A DNA stretch of 64,000 nt from Oscillospiraceae bacterium (GCA_910574995.1 CAJTCS010000001.1:1-64000), one strand, 5' to 3'; positions 15,852 to 24,625 are shown, counted from the first letter of the stretch. Program-made: numbers and translations. Notes: generated from the sequence alone by a model not told the origin.

Positions 15852-17030
15852 ATGAACAATTTCATCTTTGAAAACGCCACCAAGACCATCTTTGGCCCCG
15901 GCTGCGTAAAAGAGTATCTCAGCTGCCTAGTAAAGAAAACTGCCCAGACAGACACCGTTATGCTGGCCTATGGCGGCGGCTCGATCAAGAAGAACGGCGT
16001 GTACGAGGAAGTTATGGCCGCTATGCAGAGGGCAGGGAAAACCGTGGTGGAATTCCCCGGCATCATGAGCAATCCCACTTACGCCAAGGTGCAGGAGGGC
16101 GCAAAACTGGCCCGGGAGAACAATGTGGGCCTAATTTTGGGCGTGGGCGGCGGTTCGGTAATGGACTGCTGCAAGGCGATTTCCCTGGCTGCGGCGTATG
16201 AGGGCGATATCTGGGCCGACTTCTGGGCGCGCCCCGGGGTAATCGATTTTGAACCGCTTCCTCTAATCGTGGTGGTCACGGCGGCAGGCACCGGCAGCGA
16301 GATGAACGGCGGAGCGGTCATCACCAACGAGGCCCTGCGCGTCAAGACCGGGCGGGATTACCCCAAGCTCAACCCCAAATTTGCGCTGCTGGACCCCACC
16401 TATACCTACTCTGTTCCCAAGCGGCAGATGATTTCCGGCGGGTTTGACACCCTGTCCCATATCATGGAGACCTACTTCAGCGCCCCCGATGAGCCCAACG
16501 TCTCCGATGATATTATGGAGGCCCTCATGCGCGGAGTGATCCGCGACCTGCGTGCCGCGATTAAGAATCCCAAGGACTACACCGCCCGGAGCAATCTCAT
16601 GTGGGAGTCCACTATGGCCGAGAACCGCATTATCAAGCTGGGCAAGAAATGCGACTTCGAGTGCCACCAAATGGAGCACCAGTTAGGCGCTTACACCAAC
16701 TGTAATCATGGCGAGGGCTTGGCGGTGCTGCACCCGGTATATTACCGCCACATCTGCGAGGCCGGGGCGAAAAAGTTCGCCCGGTTCGCCACCGAGGTGT
16801 GGGGTATTCAGTCCGAGGGGCGGTCAGAATTGGAGTTGGCCCGGATGGGCGTGGAGGCTTTAGCAGACTTTATCAAGCAAATCGGCCTGCCCACCAGCTT
16901 GCGTGAACTGGGCGTGGACGAAAGCACCGAATTGAAAGCCATCGCTAATTCCTGCGCTTGTGTGCCGGGGGCTTACAAGGTTATGACCCATGAGGAAATC
17001 CTGGAGATTTTCCGGGAATGCCTTTTATAA
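15852..17030 (+). CDS. Iron-containing alcohol dehydrogenase (butanol-dehydrogenase type)
   Basis: 392 residues, family-typical length. NAD(P) binding by VGGGSVMDCCKAIS near residue 100; VVTAAGTGSEMNGGAVI near 138. Metal ligands lie in GFDTLSHIMETYF and in CHQMEHQLGAYTNCNHGEGL, which supply Asp and three His. Reduces aldehydes to alcohols with NAD(P)H in the cytoplasm; substrate unknown. The gene starts 9 bases after the SLH-flavodoxin with AGGAGGGC as ribosome site, so it is in the same operon although its product stays inside the cell. Confidence 0.94.
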   Translation: MNNFIFENATKTIFGPGCVKEYLSCLVKKTAQTDTVMLAYGGGSIKKNGVYEEVMAAMQRAGKTVVEFPGIMSNPTYAKVQEGAKLARENNVGLILGVGGGSVMDCCKAISLAAAYEGDIWADFWARPGVIDFEPLPLIVVVTAAGTGSEMNGGAVITNEALRVKTGRDYPKLNPKFALLDPTYTYSVPKRQMISGGFDTLSHIMETYFSAPDEPNVSDDIMEALMRGVIRDLRAAIKNPKDYTARSNLMWESTMAENRIIKLGKKCDFECHQMEHQLGAYTNCNHGEGLAVLHPVYYRHICEAGAKKFARFATEVWGIQSEGRSELELARMGVEALADFIKQIGLPTSLRELGVDESTELKAIANSCACVPGAYKVMTHEEILEIFRECLL

Positions 17031-17049
17031 ATTTTTGGAGGAATAGAAA

Positions 17050-17748
17050 ATGAAGAAAATACTTGCACTTGTATTATGCCTGACTATAATGATCACCCTC
17101 GCCGCTTGCGGCGGAAACGGAAACAGTTCCTCAAGTTCGTCAGTAGCCACGCCCACCAGTACCCCGGAGCCTACCGCGACCCCGGAACCCACCCCCGCGC
17201 CTACCGAGGCACCAACTCCCACGGCAGAGCCTACTGCCGAACCTACGCCGGAATCCGCCAGTGAGGGCGGCAAGACCCTGGTGGTATACTACTCCGCCAG
17301 CGGTAACACGGAGCGGGTGGCAAACGCCATAGCCGCGACAACCGGCGGCGATACCCTCTCCCTGGAGCCGGTTACCCCTTATTCTGACGAGGATTTAGAC
17401 TGGACAGCCGACGGCAGCCGGGTTAACCTTGAGCATGATGACGAGAGCCTGCGTGATATTGAACTGGTGCAGAACACCGTTGACAACTGGGCCGAGTACG
17501 ACACCGTTTATATCGGCTACCCCATCTGGTGGGGCATCGCCGCATGGCCGGTCAATAATTTTATCAAGAATAACGATTTCACCGGCAAGACCGTAATCCC
17601 TTTCTGCACCTCATCAAGTTCCGGCCTGGGCGAGAGCGGCACTTTGCTGGCAGACATGGCCGGTACCGGCGATTGGCAGGAGGGCCAGCGGTTCCAGTCC
17701 TCTGTGCCGGACGAGGACGTGGCAGCGTGGGTCAACAGCCTGGGTTGA
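17050..17748 (+). CDS. Flavodoxin lipoprotein 1
   Basis: 232 residues. A lipoprotein signal ends in LAAC (Cys20), followed by a ~50-residue Ser/Thr-Pro-Glu linker (PTPAPTEAPTPTAEPTAEP) and a flavodoxin domain from ~residue 76 with YYSASGNTERVANAIAA, then GYPIWWGIAAWPVNNFIKNN and PFCTSSSSGLGESG. The flavodoxin half is a near-duplicate of that in the SLH protein two genes upstream, so one arose from the other by duplication with exchange of the anchor. Predicted location: outer face of the membrane. Strong ribosome site TTGGAGGAAT. Confidence 0.93.
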   Translation: MKKILALVLCLTIMITLAACGGNGNSSSSSSVATPTSTPEPTATPEPTPAPTEAPTPTAEPTAEPTPESASEGGKTLVVYYSASGNTERVANAIAATTGGDTLSLEPVTPYSDEDLDWTADGSRVNLEHDDESLRDIELVQNTVDNWAEYDTVYIGYPIWWGIAAWPVNNFIKNNDFTGKTVIPFCTSSSSGLGESGTLLADMAGTGDWQEGQRFQSSVPDEDVAAWVNSLG

Positions 17749-17749
17749 G

Positions 17750-18514
17750 GTGGAGCCAACGAAAAGATTATTCCCTCTTGCGCTGGCTTTGACAATCCTC
17801 TTAACAGCCTGCGGTGAGAGCCAGCCCAGCAGTTCCGCACCCGTCGGCACAGCAGCGCCAGCGGCTTCCGGCGAGGCTTCTTCTGCGGCAGAAACGCCCG
17901 CACCTACGCCGGAAACGGTTGAATCTACAGAGAGCGCCCCGGTTGAGCCGGAAAGCCAGCCGGAGGAATCCTCGCAAAGCAATATCCTGATTGCCTATTT
18001 CACCTTGCCCGAAGGTGTGGACGCCATCAGCGGGGCCAGCATTATCATGCGTGACGGCGTAAAACTGGGCAACTGCGAGTTCGTGGCAAAGACTGTGCAG
18101 GAGACCATCGGCGGCGACTTGTTCCAGATCGAAACTGTCCAGCAGTATCCCCTTGACCACGACCCGCTGGTAGACCAGGCTGCGGATGAAAAGTCCGCCG
18201 AGCTGCGCCCGGAATTGGCGACCCAGCTTGAAAATCTCGACCAATATGATACCATCATCTTAGGCTACCCCAACTGGTGGGCCGACCTGCCCATGCCAGT
18301 CTATACTTTCCTGGAGGAATACGACTTTGCGGGCAAGACCATCATTCCCTTTGTGACCCATGGCGGCAGCGGGTTTTCCAACACGGTTGGCACCATAGCC
18401 GCCCTGCAGCCGGGGGCCACAGTCAGCGAGAATACTCTCTCCATTGCCCGTGGCGACGTGGCAAACTGTGAGGAAACTGTTGTCGACTGGGCCAGAGGCC
18501 TGGGCCTGAACTAA
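17750..18514 (+). CDS. Flavodoxin lipoprotein 2
   Basis: 254 residues. Signal FPLALALTILLTAC with lipobox LTAC, a Ser/Ala/Pro/Glu-rich linker (~60 residues), then a flavodoxin-like domain: NILIAYFTLPEGVDAISGAS, LDQYDTIILGYPNWWADLPM and PFVTHGGSGFSNTV. A longer insertion after the FMN loop marks it as a different subgroup from lipoprotein 1. Start: GTG 17750, one base after the previous TGA, with no independent ribosome site, so translation is probably coupled. It shares its subgroup with the lipoprotein at 24650. Confidence 0.9.
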   Translation: MEPTKRLFPLALALTILLTACGESQPSSSAPVGTAAPAASGEASSAAETPAPTPETVESTESAPVEPESQPEESSQSNILIAYFTLPEGVDAISGASIIMRDGVKLGNCEFVAKTVQETIGGDLFQIETVQQYPLDHDPLVDQAADEKSAELRPELATQLENLDQYDTIILGYPNWWADLPMPVYTFLEEYDFAGKTIIPFVTHGGSGFSNTVGTIAALQPGATVSENTLSIARGDVANCEETVVDWARGLGLN

Positions 18515-18523
18515 GGAGGACTT

Positions 18524-19234
18524 ATGGAAAAACCTTTTGTAATATGCCATATGCTGACCTCACTGGACGGCAAAATTGACGGAAAGTATATGTCTGCCCC
18601 GGCCTGTGCCCCCGCACTGGAAAAGTATGGCGAGATTCGCGGTTTCTATGGCTGCGAGGCCACTCTCTACGGCACAACCACCATGCTGGGCGGCTACTCG
18701 GCGGGCCGCGCACCCGCCAATCTTCCAGACAGCCCCGACTATCCCATGGAAGATTACGTGGCCGAATCGGACGTGCATAATTATATCGTTTCCGTTGACC
18801 CGGCGGGCGTGCTGGGTTGGGAATCCAAATATATAGAGAAGAAAGGCCGTCCCCGCGCCCATGTGATAGAGGTGTTGACAGAGCGGGTTGATCCCCGTTA
18901 TCTGGCCTATTTGCGGCAGTTTGACATCAGCTACGTGTTCGCCGGGGAGGAACATCTGGACTGCGCCCTGCTCCTGCACAAGCTGAAAACCCTGTTCGGC
19001 ATCGAAAAGCTGATGGTGGCAGGCGGCGGGTTGATGAACTGGTCGTTCGCCCAAGCTGGCCTGCTGGACGAGGTGAGCATCGTCATGGCCCCGGTAGCGG
19101 ACGGCAATACCAGCGCCGTGTCTATCTTTGAAAAGGCTGATTTTCTGCCGGAGAGAGAGCCGCTTGCTTTCACCATGAAAGAGATAGAGCGTATAAACGG
19201 CGGGCTTTGGCTGCGGTATACCCCGCAAAAATAA
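18524..19234 (+). CDS. RibD C-terminal/dihydrofolate-reductase-like oxidoreductase
   Basis: 236 residues. FVICHMLTSLDGKIDGKYM near the N terminus is the nucleotide/substrate region of the RibD-C (DHFR-fold) family; EATLYGTTTMLGGY and KLMVAGGGLMNWSFAQAGLL, then DEVSIVMAPV, are the other conserved strands. No deaminase domain is present, so it is not the bifunctional riboflavin enzyme. Stand-alone members are NADPH-dependent reductases of unknown substrate. It is the last gene of the P5 operon (9-base gap, AAGGAGG). Confidence 0.9.
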   Translation: MEKPFVICHMLTSLDGKIDGKYMSAPACAPALEKYGEIRGFYGCEATLYGTTTMLGGYSAGRAPANLPDSPDYPMEDYVAESDVHNYIVSVDPAGVLGWESKYIEKKGRPRAHVIEVLTERVDPRYLAYLRQFDISYVFAGEEHLDCALLLHKLKTLFGIEKLMVAGGGLMNWSFAQAGLLDEVSIVMAPVADGNTSAVSIFEKADFLPEREPLAFTMKEIERINGGLWLRYTPQK

Positions 19235-19316
19235 CCAAGCGTATATGAGGTAATGTTTTGTTTTCTCCTTTTGAACAGGGCTGGGGCATAGCTCCGGCCT
19301 TGTCTTTTTAGCGTAT

Positions 19317-19379
19317 ACCTTTGGGTATATACTGATAAACTTTTTGGAACTTCTCAAAGCGTGGGGGGGCCGTTATAAT
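19317..19379 (+). promoter_or_regulatory. Redox-regulon promoter P6
   Basis: Palindrome TATACC-TTTG-GGTATA at 19314-19329; TGATAAAC at 19333-19340; GGAACTTCTCA at 19346-19356; -10 TATAAT at 19374-19379; distance 52.5. Its first 40 bases are nearly identical to P3. It drives the long aldo/keto reductase operon. Confidence 0.82.
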
Positions 19380-19410
19380 AAAAGCAAGAAACCAGAACGG
19401 AGTGATAAAA

Positions 19411-20400
19411 ATGAGCAAACGTATTTTAGGTAAAGATTTGGAAGTATCTTCGGTGGGCCTGGGCTGCATGGGATTCTCCCACGCCAGCGGCGCGCCTACC
19501 GAAAAGTCCGTGGCCGTAAAGACCATCCGGGAAGCCTATGAAATGGGCTACACCTTCTTCGACACCGCCGAGTGCTATACCGGCATCAACCCGGACGGCA
19601 GCACCTCTTACAACGAGGAATTGGTGGGCGAGGCCCTCCGGGATGTGCGGGACAAAGTGGTCATCGCCACTAAGTGCGGGGTACGCCATGCCCCCGACCA
19701 CGGCTTGATTTTGGACAGCAGCCCCGCGACCATCCGGGCCTCCATAGAGGGCAGTCTCAAGAAGCTGGGTACAGATTATATTGATTTGTACTACCAGCAC
19801 CGCATCGACCCGAAGGTGGAGCCGGAGGAAGTGGCCGCTGTCATGGCCGATTTGATAAAGGAGGGCAAGATCCGGCACTGGGGCATCTCTGAAACCACCG
19901 AGGACTACCTGCGCCGCGCCCACGCAGTCTGCCCGGTGACCGCTGTCCAGAACCGCTACTCCCTGATGGCCCGGTGGCACGAGAGCCTGTTCCCGGTGTT
20001 AGAGGAGCTGGGCGTGGGATTCGTGGCCTTCTCGCCCATGGCAAACGGCTTTTTGAGCGGGGCCTACACGGTGGATTCCAAGTTCGAGCCGGGCACCGAC
20101 TACCGTAGCCGCATGCCCCAGTACACCCCGGAGGGCTTTGAAAAGAGCCGGACGCTGATGGAGCTGCTTAATTCCCTGGCGGAGGAGAAGCAAGCCACTC
20201 CGGCGCAAATCTCCATGGCCTGGATGCTGTGCAAAAAGCCCTACATCGTGCCCATCCCCGGCAGCCGCAAGCCCGAGCGCCTGCGGGAAAACCTGGGCGC
20301 AGGGGAAATCGTGCTGAGCGGGGCGGAGCTGGAGAAAATCGACAGCCTTGTCAGCACTATGGATTTGCCGGTGTTCGGCGGGTCAAAGACAAATAAATAA
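19411..20400 (+). CDS. Aldo/keto reductase A
   Basis: 329 residues, closer to the AKR11/AKR13-type (long) members. SSVGLGCMGFSHASG near the N terminus, FFDTAECYTG (catalytic Asp/Tyr), VVIATKCG (Lys), DLYYQHRIDP (His), and the NADP-binding PIPGSRKPERLREN. A soluble NADPH-dependent carbonyl reductase; substrate unknown. ATG 19411 has CGGAGTG ahead of it; GTG 19402 is in frame but badly placed. First gene behind P6. Confidence 0.93.
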   Translation: MSKRILGKDLEVSSVGLGCMGFSHASGAPTEKSVAVKTIREAYEMGYTFFDTAECYTGINPDGSTSYNEELVGEALRDVRDKVVIATKCGVRHAPDHGLILDSSPATIRASIEGSLKKLGTDYIDLYYQHRIDPKVEPEEVAAVMADLIKEGKIRHWGISETTEDYLRRAHAVCPVTAVQNRYSLMARWHESLFPVLEELGVGFVAFSPMANGFLSGAYTVDSKFEPGTDYRSRMPQYTPEGFEKSRTLMELLNSLAEEKQATPAQISMAWMLCKKPYIVPIPGSRKPERLRENLGAGEIVLSGAELEKIDSLVSTMDLPVFGGSKTNK

Positions 20401-20416
20401 TACAGGAGGATTCACA

Positions 20417-21286
20417 ATGGATCACAAGGTTTTGCACAACGGTATAAAAATGCCCCGAGAGGGCTTCGGCGTGTTCCAGGTGCGGGACAAGGACGAGTGC
20501 AAGCAGTCTGTGCTGACCGCTATCCGGGCGGGCTACCGGCTCATTGATACCGCCGCCAGCTATACCAACGAGGACGCGGTGGGCGAGGCTGTCCGGGAGG
20601 CCATCGCGGAGGGCATCTGCACTCGGGATGAATTGTTCATCACTTCAAAAATGTGGGTGCAGGACATGGCGAACTACGACATGGCCAAGGCCGCTATCGA
20701 CGATTCCCTCAAGAAAACCGGCCTGGAATATCTCGACCTGTACCTGCTGCATCAGGCCATGGGCGACTATTTCAGCGCATGGCGGGCTATGGAGGACGCC
20801 TACAAAGAGGGCAAGCTCAAGGCCATCGGGGTCAGCAACTTCTACCCCAACATCCTCACCAATTTCTGCGAAACCGTGGAAATCAAGCCCATGGTGAACC
20901 AGGTGGAACTCCACCCCTTCTTCGCCCAGCCCGAGGCCCTGGAAACCATGAAATACTACGGCGTACAGCCGGAAGCCTGGGCTCCCCTTGGCGGCGGGCG
21001 GTACGCGCCCTTCGAGAACGAAACGCTGAAAGCCATCGCCGAGGCCCACGGCAAGTCCATTGGCCAGGTGATGCTGCGCTGGAATGTGCAACGGGGCGTG
21101 GTGATCATCCCCAAGTCCACCCATGAGAACCGTATCAGAGAAAATCTTGATATTTGGGATTTTGAGCTTACTGCCGATGATATGGAGAAAATCAGCAGCC
21201 TGGATATGGGCTATGTGGGCACGGCAGTCAAGCACTTCGACCCGGACTTTGTGCGGATGTGCGTGACCAGAAAAATACATGACTAA
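20417..21286 (+). CDS. Aldo/keto reductase B
   Basis: 289 residues, AKR5/2,5-diketo-gluconate-reductase-like. LIDTAASYTNEDAVG (Asp/Tyr), FITSKMWVQD (Lys), DLYLLHQAMGDYF (His; this class often reads HWP, here HQA), and the cofactor loop VVIIPKSTHENRIREN. Ribosome site CAGGAGG ends 7 bases before ATG. It is one of three paralogues in tandem (B, C and D) that look like products of gene duplication followed by divergence. Confidence 0.93.
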   Translation: MDHKVLHNGIKMPREGFGVFQVRDKDECKQSVLTAIRAGYRLIDTAASYTNEDAVGEAVREAIAEGICTRDELFITSKMWVQDMANYDMAKAAIDDSLKKTGLEYLDLYLLHQAMGDYFSAWRAMEDAYKEGKLKAIGVSNFYPNILTNFCETVEIKPMVNQVELHPFFAQPEALETMKYYGVQPEAWAPLGGGRYAPFENETLKAIAEAHGKSIGQVMLRWNVQRGVVIIPKSTHENRIRENLDIWDFELTADDMEKISSLDMGYVGTAVKHFDPDFVRMCVTRKIHD

Positions 21287-21305
21287 TCAAAATGGAGGTA
21301 TAAAT

Positions 21306-22145
21306 ATGCAGTATGTAGAGTTGAACAACGGAGTAAAAATCCCCCAAATCGCCCTGGGTGTGTTCATGATTCCCGAGGACGAGGATGCCAAGAAAGCCTG
21401 CCTGTCCGCTTTTGAGCTGGGCTACCGGCACATTGACAGCGCCCATCACTACTACAACGAGGCCGGTGTGGGCGCGGCTGTCCGGGAGTGCGGCATCCCC
21501 CGGGAGGAGCTGTGGATCACCTCGAAAATCTGGCCGGACGAGTACGCCGACGAGAGCGCTATTGACAAAATGCTGGCCCGGTTTGGGTTGGAGTACCTGG
21601 ATCTGGTGATTCTCCATCAGCAGGTGGGCGACTATATCGCCGGGTACAAGAATCTGGAAAAGGCATACAAGGCCGGGAAGGTGCGGGCCATTGGGCTGTC
21701 CAATTTTGAGTCGGAACGGTTGGAGGAAGTGCTTGCCGCCGCGGAAATCAAGCCGCAGATCATCCAGGTGGAGGGCCATCCCTACTTCCAGCAGGCGGCG
21801 CTCAAGGAGCGTGTGAAACCCTACGGCACCAGGATGGAGCACTGGTTCCCTCTGGGCCACGGGGACGCGAACCTCATGAACGAGCCGGTGTTTACCGAAT
21901 TAGCCCAGAAATATGGCAAGTCCAACGTGCAGATCATTTTGCGCTGGCATATCCAGATGGGCAACATCCCCCTGCCCCGCTCCACCAACCCGGAACATCA
22001 GAAGCAGAACATTGACATCTTCGACTTTGAACTGACTGCTGAGGAGATGGAGAGGATAAAGGCCCTCGACCAGGGCAAGCGGTACTGGACGCTGACGTTG
22101 GAGCAGCAGGAAGAGAAGTTTTTGAATATTAAGCTTGCCGAATAA
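21306..22145 (+). CDS. Aldo/keto reductase C
   Basis: 279 residues. Starts MQYVELNNGVKIPQIALGVF; HIDSAHHYYNEAGVG (Asp/Tyr), WITSKIWPDEYADES (Lys), LVILHQQVGDYIAGY (His), and NIPLPRSTNPEHQKQN, where the cofactor-binding Lys of the usual PKS is an Arg (PRS). That change may affect NADPH affinity. Ribosome site TGGAGGT precedes ATG 21306. Confidence 0.93.
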   Translation: MQYVELNNGVKIPQIALGVFMIPEDEDAKKACLSAFELGYRHIDSAHHYYNEAGVGAAVRECGIPREELWITSKIWPDEYADESAIDKMLARFGLEYLDLVILHQQVGDYIAGYKNLEKAYKAGKVRAIGLSNFESERLEEVLAAAEIKPQIIQVEGHPYFQQAALKERVKPYGTRMEHWFPLGHGDANLMNEPVFTELAQKYGKSNVQIILRWHIQMGNIPLPRSTNPEHQKQNIDIFDFELTAEEMERIKALDQGKRYWTLTLEQQEEKFLNIKLAE

Positions 22146-22163
22146 AGTACGGGGGTATTCAAG

Positions 22164-23006
22164 ATGGAATATGTAACGCTCAATAACGGAATCAAAATGC
22201 CCATGCTGGGCTACGGCGTGTACCAGGTCACCAACGATGAGTGTGAGCGCTGCGTGCGGGACGCTTTGGACGTGGGCTACCGCTCCATCGACACCGCCCA
22301 GGCTTACGGCAACGAGGAGGCCGTGGGGCGGGGCATCAAGAACAGCGGCGTGAAGCGGGACGATATTTTCCTGACCACAAAGGTGTGGGTTTCAAATGGC
22401 GGCTATGAGAACGCTAAGAAGTCCATCGAGGAATCGCTCCGCAAGCTGGACACGGAATATATTGACCTTCTGCTGATCCACCAGCCCTTCAACGACTACT
22501 ATGGCACCTGGCGGGCCATGGAGGAAGCATATAAGATCGGCTACCTGCGGGCCATCGGCGTAAGCAACTTCTATCCTGACCGATTGGTAGATTTATGCCG
22601 GTTTGTGGAGGTCACCCCGGCGGTGAACCAGGTGGAGACCCATGTTTTCCAGCAGCAGAAGAAAGCCCATGAGTACATGGAGAAGTACGAGGTGCAGCAC
22701 GAGAGCTGGGGGCCCTTTGCCGAGGGGCGCAAGGATTTCTTCACCAACCCCACGCTCACGGAGATCGGCGCGAAGTACGGCAAGTCCGCCGCACAAACCG
22801 CCCTGCGGTTCCTCATCCAGAGCAACGTGGTGGTCATCCCCAAGTCCACCCACAAGGAGCGCATGGAGCAGAATTTTGACGTGTTCGACTTTGCCTTGAG
22901 CGCCGAGGACATGGCTGCTATCCAGAAGCTGGACGAGGGCAAGAGCCTGTTCTTCTCCCACTATGACCCGGCTACTGTTGAGATGATCACCGGTTTACAC
23001 CGCTAA
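22164..23006 (+). CDS. Aldo/keto reductase D
   Basis: 280 residues. MEYVTLNNGIKMPMLGYGVY start; SIDTAQAYGNEEAVG (Asp/Tyr), FLTTKVWVSN (Lys), DLLLIHQPFNDYYGT (His), VVVIPKSTHKERMEQN for NADPH phosphate. Closest in pattern to reductase B. Co-directional with 18- and 12-base gaps on either side, so part of the P6 operon. Confidence 0.93.
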   Translation: MEYVTLNNGIKMPMLGYGVYQVTNDECERCVRDALDVGYRSIDTAQAYGNEEAVGRGIKNSGVKRDDIFLTTKVWVSNGGYENAKKSIEESLRKLDTEYIDLLLIHQPFNDYYGTWRAMEEAYKIGYLRAIGVSNFYPDRLVDLCRFVEVTPAVNQVETHVFQQQKKAHEYMEKYEVQHESWGPFAEGRKDFFTNPTLTEIGAKYGKSAAQTALRFLIQSNVVVIPKSTHKERMEQNFDVFDFALSAEDMAAIQKLDEGKSLFFSHYDPATVEMITGLHR

Positions 23007-23018
23007 AGGAGGATACCC

Positions 23019-23576
23019 ATGAGCAGAAAAAATTTGGGTTCACAACCCGCCCTTTATCCCCAGCCCGTCCTGATTATCGGCACCTACGACGCGGATGGCA
23101 GGCCCAACGCCATGAACGCCGCCTGGGGCGGCATTTGCGGCCGGGACGAGATTATGATCGACATGAGCAGCCACAAGACCACCGAGAATATCTCCGTCAC
23201 AAAAGCGTTCACTGTCAGCCCCGCCGATGTGGAACACCTGGTGGCCAGCGACTATGTGGGGCTGGTGTCCGCTCGGAACGAGCCGGAGAAGATGGAGAAA
23301 GCCGGGTTTACCACCACCAAGAGCGAGTTTGTGAACGCGCCTATCATCAACGAGCTGCCTGTCACCCTGGAGTGCGAGCTGAAGGAAATTGTTGACGGCA
23401 GCAAGTATATCGGCGGGATCGTCAATGTCAGTGTGGACGAGAGCGTGCTGGGCGAGGACGGTAAGATCGATTTAAGCAAGTTCCATCCCATTATTTTTGA
23501 CGGCACTTCCGCCGGGTACTATGCTTTCGGCGAAAGGGTCGGCAACGCCTTCAAGGATGGAGCGCAGTTGAAATAA
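23019..23576 (+). CDS. Flavin reductase family protein 2
   Basis: 185 residues, paralogue of the protein at 9213: LYPQPVLIIGTYDADGRPNA, then MNAAWGGICGRDEIMIDMS, and GYYAFGERVGNAFKDGAQLK. FMN-binding split barrel; probably exchanges electrons or flavin with other proteins of the operon. Strong ribosome site AAAGGAGGA. Confidence 0.9.
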   Translation: MSRKNLGSQPALYPQPVLIIGTYDADGRPNAMNAAWGGICGRDEIMIDMSSHKTTENISVTKAFTVSPADVEHLVASDYVGLVSARNEPEKMEKAGFTTTKSEFVNAPIINELPVTLECELKEIVDGSKYIGGIVNVSVDESVLGEDGKIDLSKFHPIIFDGTSAGYYAFGERVGNAFKDGAQLK

Positions 23577-23591
23577 ATAAGAAATAATTCG

Positions 23592-23623
23592 CCTGCCTCT
23601 TGCCAAAACTGGCAGGGGGCAGG
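23592..23623 (+). terminator. Hairpin between flavin reductase 2 and the broken flavoprotein
   Basis: CCTGCCTCTTGCCA (23592-23605) pairs with TGGCAGGGGGCAGG (23610-23623) through two G-T pairs. The following TTTAATTTT is a weak U-tract, so partial termination or an mRNA-processing boundary inside the P6 operon is plausible. Confidence 0.5.
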
Positions 23624-23646
23624 ACTTTAATTTTAGGAGATTTATC

Positions 23647-23802
23647 ATGAGCAAAAAAGTTCTGGTACTGGCGGGCAGCCCCCGCAAGGGCGGCAATTCC
23701 GACCTGCTGTGCGACGCTGATTTGTTCGCCGCCCACACAGGAGGGTTCTATGAACGGAAACAGCATTCCAGCAGAGCTGGCTTACATCCCCCAGGGCTAT
23801 GA
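23647..23802 (+). pseudogene. Stub of an NADPH-dependent FMN-reductase-type protein
   Basis: TTAGGAGAT precedes ATG 23647, and the product begins MSKKVLVLAGSPRKGGNSDL, the FMN phosphate loop of the flavodoxin/FMN-reductase family. After ~22 residues the family sequence stops and the frame ends at 23802. The rest of the gene (about 150 codons) has been deleted and joined to the esterase relic. Confidence 0.65.
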
Positions 23803-24625
23803 GTAGCCCGCCGAACACCAAGGCAGGCTGGAAAAGCTCACCTACGATACTTGGGAGTCTTTCACCTATGAGGAGCACAGCCAGCGGCTGACCAAGGAGG
23901 CGTGGGTCTATGTGCCCTACGGCTACTCGGAGGACGAGCAGTACGACATCATGTATCTGAGCCACGGCGGGTGGTCAAACGAGACCACTATCATGGGAAC
24001 AGATACCGTCCCTCACGCCTTTAAGCATATAATAGACCACGCCATTGAGGACGGCAAAATGCGGCCTATTTTGTTCGTCCTGCTCACCTACAACAACACC
24101 AGCCCTAGCGACAGCGGAGATTATGGGCTGGCAATCCAGCTCACCAACAATTTCCACAACGAGCTGCTGAACGACCTTATGCCCGCCGCCGAGGGCAAGT
24201 ACAGCACCTACGCCGAAGATACCACCTCCGAGGGCTTTTCCGCCTCCCGTGATCACCGTGGGTTTGGCGGGTTCTCCATGGGCTCGGTAAACACCTGGCG
24301 CACCTTCCAGTATTGCCTGGACTATTTCCGCTACTTCATGCCCATGAGCGGCAGCGGGTATGACGGCGAGTCGGCGGCAGAGTTTGTCCGGCAGTCCGGG
24401 CACGGGCCAGAGAATTTCTTCATCTACGCTCTGTCTGGTACGGCGGATTTTGCCTACTCCGCCTTCAAGCGGCAGATAGACAGCATGGCCCAGACGGATA
24501 TGTTCACCCTGGCTGACAGTGAGGCGGACGGCAACCTGGCTTTCCGGGAGCGGGAGGGCTATGAGCACGATGGCAGGGCATCCAATGAGTACACCTATAA
24601 CGGGTTGCTATACTTCTGGAAATGA
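23750..24625 (+). pseudogene. Esterase (feruloyl-esterase-like alpha/beta hydrolase) with amber stop
   Basis: ATG 23750 with AGGAGGG opens MNGNSIPAELAYIPQGYE, then TAG at 23804-23806; the same frame continues LTKEAWVYVPYGYS, IMYLSHGGWSNE and the nucleophile elbow HRGFGGFSMGSVNTWRTF (GxSxG) to 24625. The C-terminal NEYTYNGLLYFWK is typical for this esterase family. One nonsense change separates the start from the catalytic domain. GTG 23912 could still restart translation, but no ribosome site is evident there and the first core strand would be lost. Confidence 0.65.

Noticed and set aside
1925-19379. MerR-type promoters for the six shared sites
   Set aside because: MerR dyads sit between -35 and -10 in a 19-20 bp spacer. 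Here the dyad is centred 52.5 bases upstream of the -10, so a LysR-type site fits and MerR does not.
2810-23806. TAG recoding (two in-frame TAG codons in otherwise readable genes, 2810 and 23804)
   Set aside because: Several intact genes end in TAG (for example the Fe-S aldo/keto reductase, the FMN reductase at 14602 and the SLH flavodoxin), so TAG is a normal stop; both cases are in relic genes.
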